DNA from: Spirochaetota bacterium | GTDB taxonomy: Bacteria > Spirochaetota > UBA4802 > JAFGDQ01 | DNA: 46,870 nt | Assembly: GCA_034190085.1 (NCBI GenBank) | Contig: JAXHTS010000038.1 | Location: 1-46,870, forward strand | Reading direction: 5' to 3' | Shown: piece after piece, positions 18,384-25,593 of the stretch | How positions within the stretch are numbered: position 1 is the stretch's first letter | How the letters are laid out: each line of letters starts with the position of its first letter | Notes under the pieces: model-generated | Told to the model about the DNA's origin: nothing | Databases searched by the model: none | The model's input: only the letters and a program-made list of their open reading frames with translations | Translations under genes and position numbers: made by a program

Positions 18384-18400
18384 TTGGCATATAGATTGCT
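18384..18400 (+). promoter_or_regulatory. Sigma-54 (-24/-12) promoter
   Basis: TTGGCATATAGATTGCT matches the sigma-54 consensus TTGGCAC-N5-TTGCW, with the invariant GG at 18386-18387 and GC at 18398-18399, exactly 12 bases apart. The start of transcription would fall near 18411, about 40 bases before the ATG at 18452. The upstream regulator gene and tandem palindromes strengthen the call. Confidence 0.8.
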
Positions 18401-18451
18401 ATATATATTGTCAGATGATTGATTCATCAAAAATTTTACAAGGAGGCTGCT

Positions 18452-18874
18452 ATGAAGGCAATAGGTTATGTAAAAGATATTTGTACATCAACAGGTGAAG
18501 TAATCACAAAAGAAGAGCAGAAGGAAAAAATAATCCAATATGCAAAATTAAATAATGTCAATCTCATTGGTATTCTTGAAGAAGATGACAGTATTCCAGA
18601 AGCTATTCTTGACAGAGCTGAAGTAAAAAAAATATTACAGATGGCTGGCGAAATTGATACAGTAATCGTTGAACGTGTATGGTGCTTCTCAAGAAAATAT
18701 GGAGAGGTAGTGACTTGTCTTGATGAACTCTATAAGATTGGAATAAAAATTGTATCTGCATTAACTATGTGGGACTGCACATCGCAAAAAGTGCGACATT
18801 ATTACTATAAAAGGAAGGACGAACAAATTGAATTGAATTTACCCATGAATAAAGTCTATAAGAAAGGTGCTTAG
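18452..18874 (+). CDS. Degenerate serine-recombinase (resolvase)-fold protein, DNA-binding domain absent
   Basis: Protein of 140 aa. Its plan follows the resolvase N-terminal domain: KAIGYVK, then QKEKIIQYAKLNNVNLIGILEED, then DTVIVERVWCFSR, then ELYKIGIKIVSALT. The catalytic serine expected right after the first strand (YxRVS) is replaced by YVKDICTST, although an Arg remains in FSRKYGE. No C-terminal helix-turn-helix or zinc domain follows, only a short basic tail, so recombinase activity is unlikely. Start at 18452 is fixed by AAGGAGG at 18440-18446; the frame could open at 18419 but without a ribosome site. It heads the sigma-54 operon with the Fe-S oxidoreductase; its role there is unknown. 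Confidence 0.75.
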   Translation: MKAIGYVKDICTSTGEVITKEEQKEKIIQYAKLNNVNLIGILEEDDSIPEAILDRAEVKKILQMAGEIDTVIVERVWCFSRKYGEVVTCLDELYKIGIKIVSALTMWDCTSQKVRHYYYKRKDEQIELNLPMNKVYKKGA

Positions 18875-18911
18875 GGGAAATGCAAGTTAATAAATCAACA
18901 TGGAGGCTATA

Positions 18912-20966
18912 ATGGATCATTCACTAACACTTCGCATTCCTACGCCAATGTATATAATTTTGATATGTACAGCAGTGTTTTTTATCTACAATATGTATAA
19001 AAACAACATATCACTATACATTGCAGGCAAGGAAGATAAATCAAGATTTAATAATATTTTTAAAAGAGTTAAATTGGTATTAGAGGAAATCTTTTTGTTA
19101 AAAAGAATGAGAGGGAATAAATATGCGACCATATTTCATGTTTTCATTCTATATTCCTTCATTCTGCTCGTGGGTACCAAGTTTATTGAAGCGATAAGCG
19201 CAAATACACCCATAAATGCAGAGGTAGGAATAATCGGTAAGATTATTCCCCCTATCCAATTTATTGCCGGTTTTTTTATGCTTTCAGGATTTGTCATTAT
19301 GCTAATAAGAAGATTTATCCTGAAACCAGCTTATCTCGAAAATACTGGCAATAAATTTGATATTTTATTTTTTGGATATGTGGGAATGATGGTTTTTATA
19401 AGCATACTCCTAAGCGGGATGAAAATATATTATGAGGGACATGGGGAATTTGTTTGGTATTCACCATTTGGATATTTAGCATCTTTTATGTTTTCCTCAA
19501 TCCCGAAGAGTAACATACAGTCAATATTCCAGGCATTATGGATTACAGAGATATTCGTGATGTCTGTAGGTTTGATGTTTGTTTATACCTATTCGCGATT
19601 AAAACATGCTTTTCTGATTCCTGCAAACATTTTCTTTTCATCCCTGAAACCAAAGGGATCCCTTTCAAGATTTGATATCGAAGAAAAATTTGAACAAATG
19701 GGGGATGATGAGGAATTCGAGATCGGCAACGCAACAACATCCGATTTTACATGGAAGCAGCGGCTTGACCTAGACGCATGTATCGAATGCGGAAGATGCG
19801 AGAGCCTCTGCCCATCCTATAATACAAATCAAATATTATCCCCCAAAAAAGTCATACGTTCCCTGCGGGAAGCAGTAAGAGAAAAAGATAGTAATGGAAA
19901 GGAATTAATCGGCTCTGCAATTACCGAAAATGATATTTGGCTCTGCAGAACATGCCGTGCATGTGAAGAAAATTGTCCTGCTTATATTGAACATATTGAT
20001 TTGTTTATGGAATTACGAAGAGCAGAAGTTGCAATGAAAGGCGCTCTTCCCGCGGATGCAGCTCGTGCTCTGAAGGATTTGCAAATGAGGGGTAATCCCT
20101 TTGGGCCGCAGGATGACAGGGTGCAATGGATGATATCCGAAAATATGCCCATTGTGCGTGAAGGGGATGAGGTGGATGTTTTATTATGGATAGGATGTTG
20201 CTGTGCATTTGATTCAACAAAGCATCAAGTTATACAGGATTTACGGCGGATACTCGAAACTGTCAACATGTCCTATGGCGTTTTGGGTGGAGATGAGAAA
20301 TGCTGTGGTGATCCTGCTCGGGTTCTAGGTGATGAAGCAACATTCCAGATGATTGTTAAGGAACAGATCGAATTAATCAATTCCAGAAAATTTAATAAAA
20401 TGCTTGTTATCTGTCCCCATTGCTACAACAATTTCAAAAATGAATATCCGCAGTTTGGTGCAAACTTCGATGTCGAGCATCACACAACATTTATATATAA
20501 TTTATTGCGTGATAAAAAAATTAATCTTGTTAACGAAATTGATGCCAAAGTTTCATATCACGATCCCTGTTATTTGGGACGATACAATGATATATATGAT
20601 GAGCCTAGAAAAGTATTATCATCAATTGATGGATTGAAGATAACAGAATTTAAGAATTCAAAGCAAAAAAGTTACTGTTGTGGTGGAGGTGGAGGTCATT
20701 TCTGGATGGATCTTGATATGGAAATAGGATCTAAGTCGCGTATAAATATTGAAAGGGTAAACGAAGCATATGATCATAATGTCGATACAATAGCCACCGC
20801 GTGTATATTTTGCAAACAAATGCTTGAGGACGCGGTAAAGATGAACGACCTTGATAATAATCTTAGCGTTGTCGATATCGCAACACTTGTTGTAACTGCA
20901 ATGGGAAAGGAGGAAGATGAGAAAATAATGCCAATGCCTTTGCCAGAAATAAAAAAAGTATCGTAA
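18912..20966 (+). CDS. Membrane Fe-S oxidoreductase, HdrD/EMO-like (ETF:quinone oxidoreductase type)
   Basis: Protein of 684 aa. Residues 1-255 hold five or six TM helices with His residues placed as in NarI-type heme b domains (for example FHVFIL and RLKHAFLIPANIFF). Two [4Fe-4S] motifs follow, CIECGRCESLCP (from about 290) and CRTCRACEENCP. Two CCG domains come next: WIGCCCAFDS, KCCGDPAR, CPHCYNNFK and then HDPCYLGRYND, YCCGGGGGHFW, ACIFCKQML. This is the layout of HdrDE-like proteins and of EMO, the ETF:(methyl)menaquinone oxidoreductase of anaerobic acid oxidisers. Inferred role: electrons from acyl-CoA dehydrogenases to the quinone pool, or the reverse. No etfAB is in the window. ATG at 18912 is preferred over 18900 because GGAGG (18902-18906) precedes it. 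Confidence 0.85.
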   Translation: MDHSLTLRIPTPMYIILICTAVFFIYNMYKNNISLYIAGKEDKSRFNNIFKRVKLVLEEIFLLKRMRGNKYATIFHVFILYSFILLVGTKFIEAISANTPINAEVGIIGKIIPPIQFIAGFFMLSGFVIMLIRRFILKPAYLENTGNKFDILFFGYVGMMVFISILLSGMKIYYEGHGEFVWYSPFGYLASFMFSSIPKSNIQSIFQALWITEIFVMSVGLMFVYTYSRLKHAFLIPANIFFSSLKPKGSLSRFDIEEKFEQMGDDEEFEIGNATTSDFTWKQRLDLDACIECGRCESLCPSYNTNQILSPKKVIRSLREAVREKDSNGKELIGSAITENDIWLCRTCRACEENCPAYIEHIDLFMELRRAEVAMKGALPADAARALKDLQMRGNPFGPQDDRVQWMISENMPIVREGDEVDVLLWIGCCCAFDSTKHQVIQDLRRILETVNMSYGVLGGDEKCCGDPARVLGDEATFQMIVKEQIELINSRKFNKMLVICPHCYNNFKNEYPQFGANFDVEHHTTFIYNLLRDKKINLVNEIDAKVSYHDPCYLGRYNDIYDEPRKVLSSIDGLKITEFKNSKQKSYCCGGGGGHFWMDLDMEIGSKSRINIERVNEAYDHNVDTIATACIFCKQMLEDAVKMNDLDNNLSVVDIATLVVTAMGKEEDEKIMPMPLPEIKKVS

Positions 20967-21044
20967 AAGTATAACCTCAATTGTTTAAAATTTTAGATGA
21001 TGAAGGTTAGATTATTGCTAATAAACGGATAAATAATCATTGAT

Positions 21045-21113
21045 GGGAATGTCCCATTCAATGATGGAAATTAGGTGGCATCTCCTAGCCTAATATTAGA
21101 TAATGAGCTAGGA
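21045..21113 (-). repeat. Isolated copy of the IS256-type element end seen at 45071-45138
   Basis: The sequence from GGGAATGTCCCATTCAATG onward matches the reverse complement of the region upstream of the transposase at 43852-45039 along about 70 bases with about a dozen differences. No transposase accompanies it. It contains the hairpin CTCCTAGC...GCTAGGAG. It is either a scar left by a departed element or a small dispersed repeat. It fills most of the 344-base gap between convergent genes; I see nothing else there. Confidence 0.7.
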
Positions 21114-21310
21114 GATAGTCACCTTATATAACGAATAAAAGTGGTAATTAAAGATTAAGCAAGTATTATTGATATTGAAAAAATAATAAATAATAAGATG
21201 ACGGATTCTATATTTAAATAGAAAAAATCATAACTTAAGGATTGTCACACTAATCAATGAGCCGAAATAATACCTAATAAGATATGAATTTAAAGATCAG
21301 GGAATAAGAA

Positions 21311-22213
21311 TCATCGAAATTTCATCCTTAAAAAACCCCAAAATCCTCTTAGGATGTATATTATCACTCTCCAGTGACCGAGTATTCGGGAGTAATTCCA
21401 TATAGATATTGGAAACATGAAGAAGTAGTAAAGGCTTGAACTAATTAGCTGTGGTTTAGTAAAGTGCTTTTCCATGCAGATAAACTGCCCTCTAGCAGCA
21501 TAATATATTGGCAAACCCATAAGCCTTTCTTTTTTGTCAGAAGGAGCAGTCTTATGCCAAATCTTAGAATCTGGGACGAAAATGATCTTGAAACCCTCTT
21601 TGTAGGCTCTGATGCAAAGATCCACATCCTCCCAACCAAAGAATAATCTCTTATCTAACATGCCCACCTTTTGTAATAAATCGGTGGAGATTAACATAAA
21701 ACATCCACAGATCCAATTGACTTCAGTACTTTCATCAAACTGACCATTGTCAATTTTCCCGCTGCCTCTAAGAAGGGTTTTGCCAGTCCAGTAGTTTATT
21801 TTGCCACCAGCAAACCATATCATTTTAGGAATTTCATAACTGTAAATCTTGCCACCAGCAATTCCAATCCTTCTATCGCTATGAGCAGCCTTAACAACCT
21901 CACTAAGAAAGTCGGGATCAACTATTGTATCATTGTTTAATAATACTATATATTCCGCTCCACAGTCTATAGCATCCCTTATCCCAATATTGCACCCTTC
22001 GGCAAAGCCATAATTCCTGTCATTAGCAATCAGCCTTATGTAATCACTAAACCGCTCCTTAAGAAACTTAGCATCATCTCCATCAGATCCATTATCAACC
22101 ATAACAATATTATAGTTTGAATAGTTTATCTGCTTGAGAGATTCCAGACATTCAGTTGTGTCTGAGAGGTTGTTCCAGTTTACAATAACAATAGATACTT
22201 TCGGTTCAGACAT
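21311..22213 (-). CDS. GT2 family glycosyltransferase
   Basis: Protein of 300 aa, GT-A fold. Recognised by VSIVIVNWNN at the N-terminus, VDNGSDGDD, the donor/metal site LLNNDTIVDPDF, GCFMLI and the GWEDVDLCIRAYKEGFKI motif typical of rhamnosyl- and related transferases. A short hydrophobic segment near the C-terminus (LYYFFMFPISIWNYS) suggests membrane association. The start is taken at ATG 22213, which overlaps the stop of the methyltransferase as TAATG; a TTG at 22222 is less likely. It forms a two-gene minus-strand operon with the methyltransferase, probably for a surface polysaccharide. Confidence 0.87.
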   Translation of the reverse strand: MSEPKVSIVIVNWNNLSDTTECLESLKQINYSNYNIVMVDNGSDGDDAKFLKERFSDYIRLIANDRNYGFAEGCNIGIRDAIDCGAEYIVLLNNDTIVDPDFLSEVVKAAHSDRRIGIAGGKIYSYEIPKMIWFAGGKINYWTGKTLLRGSGKIDNGQFDESTEVNWICGCFMLISTDLLQKVGMLDKRLFFGWEDVDLCIRAYKEGFKIIFVPDSKIWHKTAPSDKKERLMGLPIYYAARGQFICMEKHFTKPQLISSSLYYFFMFPISIWNYSRILGHWRVIIYILRGFWGFLRMKFR

Positions 22214-22869
22214 TAGGCACAACTCTTATTATTTGCAACTGCAATGATGTATGCTGGCGAAATCTGCTCATTATCTATAAAGTTATGCACTCCATATTCT
22301 CGCTCCACTTGATTATCTGCCAGTGTTACATCACACTGACCATAGAGTGTGATATCCATATAATACTGTTGAAGCAAATTATAAAACTCTTCAGACCAAA
22401 ACTCCTTTACGTGAAACGAGTTAGGTGGTTTTGCCTCATTTGGGGAAAATATTCTTTTATTGGGAGTTGAACAGATGAAAAGACCATCCTCTCGCAGAAC
22501 CCTTCTACATTCAATCAGGAATCTGTTATATTGCCTTATATGTTCAAGGGTTTCGAAGGATATAACTATATCAAATGTTTCATCAGCAAAGGGCAAGCTG
22601 ATCCCATCAGCGCATACAAAACTTTTCCCTTCCTTACTTCCAAATTTTTCATTAGCATAAAGCACAGATTCAATTGAGATATCAGCTCCAATGGTAATTT
22701 TAGTACCAAGCTTAGCTAAGTGTTCTACTCCATAACCAGTACCACACGCCACATCTAAAATATCCTTATTCCTGACAAAATCTGCCGCAAAGATATATCT
22801 ATCAATATGTTCACGATATATTTCATGTGGAGTTTTATCTGGTACTACACGTTCGCCGGTGAATTCCAT
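22213..22869 (-). CDS. Class I SAM-dependent methyltransferase
   Basis: Protein of 218 aa. Motif I ILDVACGTGYGVEHLA binds S-adenosylmethionine; GADIS is the acidic end of the second strand; VCADGISLPFADETFDIVISFETLEHI carries the Methyltransf_11 signature, followed by EDGLFICSTPNKRIFSPNE. The opening MEFTGERVVPD is common in methyltransferases located in polysaccharide clusters. The substrate is probably a sugar or lipid-linked glycan, judging from the coupled GT2 gene, but nothing in the sequence shows it directly. First gene of a minus-strand pair. Confidence 0.85.
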   Translation of the reverse strand: MEFTGERVVPDKTPHEIYREHIDRYIFAADFVRNKDILDVACGTGYGVEHLAKLGTKITIGADISIESVLYANEKFGSKEGKSFVCADGISLPFADETFDIVISFETLEHIRQYNRFLIECRRVLREDGLFICSTPNKRIFSPNEAKPPNSFHVKEFWSEEFYNLLQQYYMDITLYGQCDVTLADNQVEREYGVHNFIDNEQISPAYIIAVANNKSCA

Positions 22870-23289
22870 GACCTATAATTGTTTATTCTATCATTAAAAA
22901 TGATATATGCTTGTATCGCTTTCATAGATATCCAACATTATATTTTAAATCGATATCTATAATTATTCTTTTCTCCATCGATATAGGATATACAAATATA
23001 TTAATAGGATTGGCGATAAATAAACTGTTGTGTCAGAAAATCAAGTAAAAAATTAGCGAAAAAATAATTTTCAATATTAGCATGAGATGCATATATGGGA
23101 TTATTGTATATATATTTAAATCAGGGTGAGTTTATCTGTTATTTCTTGAAAGATGATACAAATTCAATAATTATGAGCTTTATAATAATGCTTGCTTTAT
23201 ATTAAGAGTGAATTATGTTAGCAATCATGCATTATTACAATGAAAAATGATTAGTTTTTAACATCATGCACCCTGACGGATATATGTAA
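22870..23289. other. AT-rich intergenic region between divergent units
   Basis: About 420 bases without a credible gene between the methyltransferase (minus) and the leader region described next. Strongly AT-rich; it must hold the promoters of both directions, but no match is good enough to name. Confidence 0.4.
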
Positions 23290-23305
23290 AGGAGGTGATA
23301 TATTA

Positions 23306-23344
23306 TTGTTTAAGTTAATTTTAATTGTGCTGCTAAATAAGTAG
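23306..23344 (+). CDS. Possible 12-residue leader peptide (MFKLILIVLLNK)
   Basis: An unusually complete ribosome binding site, AAAGGAGGTGAT (23288-23299), precedes a TTG codon at 23306, opening a 12-codon hydrophobic peptide that stops with TAG at 23342-23344. The coding sequence runs through the left arm and loop of the hairpin at 23318-23356. This arrangement suits an attenuation leader or a tiny membrane peptide. It lies about 110 bases upstream of the GlcG/HbpS-like gene. The start codon is uncertain. Confidence 0.3.
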   Translation: MFKLILIVLLNK

Positions 23345-23356
23345 CACAATTAAAAT
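23318..23356 (+). terminator. 14-bp perfect hairpin overlapping the leader ORF
   Basis: ATTTTAATTGTGCT (23318-23331) pairs with AGCACAATTAAAAT (23343-23356) around an 11-base loop, followed by ATTCTGC rather than a T-run. It could act as a bidirectional terminator, since its arm is A/T-ended on both sides, or as an attenuator for the gene at 23452. Confidence 0.5.
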
Positions 23357-23451
23357 ATTCTGCATTGGTATTACAATGAAATACATGAATGTTTTTCATT
23401 ATATGTATATCTATGTAGAATTAATACAATTTATTATTAAAGGAGATTATT

Positions 23452-24201
23452 TTGAAAACAGTAAAATATGCTATAGTAATTCTATTGTTTGCGATGCTTT
23501 TCGCAAGTACAGTTGTTGCTGAAAACTATCCAACTCATTCTCAACTAAAGGCAGCACTTCGAACAGTAGTAGTGGATAAAAATGGAGGATTTGGTTTTAA
23601 TATGTGGGCAACAATAGTAGACAGGGATGGTGTTGTAAAGGCAGTGGTCTTTTCAGGCGAAGACAGGGGAGATCAGTGGCCAGGCAGCCGTGTTATCTCC
23701 GCACAAAAAGCAAATACAGCCAATGCTTTCAGCCTGCCAGGTTTGGCATTATCAACAGCAAATCTCTTTTCAGCCGTTCAACCAGGTGGAAGTTTGTTTG
23801 GTTTGCAGTTTAGTAATCCCGTATCTACTAAGGTAGCCTATCGAGGGCCTTCAATTGCTATTGGAACAACGCTTGATCCAATGAAAGGTCGTAAAATTGG
23901 AGGGGTAAATGTATTTGGAGGTGGCTTGCCTCTTTATGATAATATAGGAAAGCTTATAGGTGCAATTGGTGTCAGTGGTGATAGCTCATGCGCAGATCAT
24001 AATATTGCATGGAAGGTGCGTCATCTATTAAATCTAGATAATGTACCAGCAGGTGTAAGCGCTACCGGGGATGATAATATAGTTAATGATATAATCGATG
24101 GAACCAGCGCAAGTGGTTGGGGACATCCTGTATGTTCCTCTGAAGCAGAAGCAATAGCAGCAGAGCTTCCCAATACACACCCGATTGGGCCAAATCCATA
24201 A
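23452..24201 (+). CDS. Exported GlcG/HbpS-family (DUF336) heme-binding-like protein
   Basis: Protein of 249 aa. Residues 1-24 form a signal peptide (hydrophobic core AIVILLFAMLFAST, likely cut after VVA). The body has the GlcG/HbpS pattern: LKAALRTVV, MWATIVDRDGVVKAVVFSG, VISAQKANTANAFS, then GGLPLYDNIGKLIGAIGVSGDSSCADHNIAW. The family includes extracellular heme-binding sensors and GlcG of glycolate operons; heme binding here is inferred. A C-terminal extension (about 205-249) is extra to the core. TTG at 23452 is the start, with AAAGGAG at 23439-23445. It precedes two CoA-transferase genes but a hairpin separates them. Confidence 0.8.
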   Translation: MKTVKYAIVILLFAMLFASTVVAENYPTHSQLKAALRTVVVDKNGGFGFNMWATIVDRDGVVKAVVFSGEDRGDQWPGSRVISAQKANTANAFSLPGLALSTANLFSAVQPGGSLFGLQFSNPVSTKVAYRGPSIAIGTTLDPMKGRKIGGVNVFGGGLPLYDNIGKLIGAIGVSGDSSCADHNIAWKVRHLLNLDNVPAGVSATGDDNIVNDIIDGTSASGWGHPVCSSEAEAIAAELPNTHPIGPNP

Positions 24202-24264
24202 ACTAATCTATTTAACTGAATACCAATATAATAACAGAATGATGAAATAAAATTGTTCAGTTAA

Positions 24265-24310
24265 CTGCGCTTCAATGGGATAATATAAGATTTTTCTTCA
24301 TGAAGCGCAG
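24265..24310 (+). terminator. Inverted repeat between the HbpS-like and CoA-transferase genes
   Basis: CTGCGCTTCA (24265-24274) pairs exactly with TGAAGCGCAG (24301-24310) across a 26-base AT-rich loop; CTTCTATTGCTTCTTG follows. The GC-rich stem in an AT-rich gap suggests a terminator or attenuator, though loop and tail are not classical. Confidence 0.45.
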
Positions 24311-24364
24311 CTTCTATTGCTTCTTGTGGGATAAATAAATAAAGAACTAAAAGGAGGTAAAACT

Positions 24365-25573
24365 ATGATAAAGCAAGCATTAGAGGGATTAAAGGTGTTA
24401 GAGTATTGTGATTTTGTATCTGGCCCTTATTGTAGCAAACTGCTTGGGGATATGGGAGCAGAGGTGATTAAGATCGAAAAGCCTGGTCTAGGGGATAAAG
24501 CGAGAAGGAGAGGACCATTCTTGAACAACATTCCACATCCTGAGAAGAGCGGACTCTTTCTATACCTCAACATCAATAAGCTGGGTATCACATTAAATCC
24601 AGAGACTCATACTGGCAAAAAGATATTAAAGGAGTTGGTAAAGGAAACAGATGTATTGATAGAGGATAGATCACCCAAGGAGATGAAGGATATGGGTTTA
24701 GATTATGAGAGTTTAAGAGAAATTAATCCTTCATTGATCATGACTTCCGTCACTCCTTTCGGACAAAATGGTACTCATAGGGATTATAAAGCCTATGATA
24801 TAAATATGTATTATGGAAGCGGAATGATATATAAACCATTGCCACCTGATGATGAAAATCATCAACCTATGAAAGGGGCTGGGCATTTTGGAGATTATAC
24901 AAGCGGTCTAACCGCTGCGATGGCCACATTATGCGCACAATATGTCCGTGAGAACACAGGAGGAGGACAATATATTGATATTTCAAAACAGGAAGCTCTA
25001 ATTGCACTTCTAAGAGTCACATCAGTTACATATCCAAACTATGGATTGAGTGATTTTTCATTAGCTTCAATCGCAGGCGCAATGGGAGGACTACAGAGAT
25101 GTAAGGATGGTTATGTAATGCTGACAACCGCTGAGGAACACCAATGGCAGGCTTTTATTAAATTAATGGGTGATCCTGAATGGGCAAAGGATCCCGATTT
25201 ACAAGATATCTTTTCTCGTGCCAACAACTATCACAAGTTTGAACCATATATAAAAAAATGGTTAATGAATCATACTAAAGATGAGATATATCAGGGTGGA
25301 CAGGCGCTTGGTTGCCCAGTCGCTACAATAAGCACAACTGAAGATATTGCAAATTCCAAACAGATGAAGGCCAGGGACTTTTTTGTTGAGATAGAGCATA
25401 AGGAAGCAGGAAGGTTAAAATATCCTCAAGCTCCTTATAGATTTTCCAAGTCCCCATGTGTTACACATCGCCCTGCGCCTCTTTTGGGTGAGCATAATGA
25501 AGAGATATATTGTAAACATCTCTGTTATTCGAAAGATGACTTGGTAAAGTTGGCAGAGTCTGGAATAATTTAA
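24365..25573 (+). CDS. Family III (CaiB/BaiF) CoA-transferase, first subunit or copy
   Basis: Protein of 402 aa transferring CoA between carboxylic acids. The N-terminal signature LEGLKVLEYCDFVSGPYCSKLLGDMGAEVIKIEKPG is diagnostic; GLDYESLREINPSLIMTSVTPFGQNG and GGGQYIDISKQEALIALL follow. In formyl-CoA transferase the residue before the Ala/Gly of the last motif is the catalytic Asp; here it reads Glu (KQEA). The ribosome site AAGGAGGT (24351-24358) is strong. It lies 20 bases ahead of a second family III gene, so the two may form a heteromer as BbsE/BbsF do. The acid substrate is unknown. Confidence 0.9.
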   Translation: MIKQALEGLKVLEYCDFVSGPYCSKLLGDMGAEVIKIEKPGLGDKARRRGPFLNNIPHPEKSGLFLYLNINKLGITLNPETHTGKKILKELVKETDVLIEDRSPKEMKDMGLDYESLREINPSLIMTSVTPFGQNGTHRDYKAYDINMYYGSGMIYKPLPPDDENHQPMKGAGHFGDYTSGLTAAMATLCAQYVRENTGGGQYIDISKQEALIALLRVTSVTYPNYGLSDFSLASIAGAMGGLQRCKDGYVMLTTAEEHQWQAFIKLMGDPEWAKDPDLQDIFSRANNYHKFEPYIKKWLMNHTKDEIYQGGQALGCPVATISTTEDIANSKQMKARDFFVEIEHKEAGRLKYPQAPYRFSKSPCVTHRPAPLLGEHNEEIYCKHLCYSKDDLVKLAESGII

Positions 25574-25593
25574 TAAACCAAAGGAGAATATAA

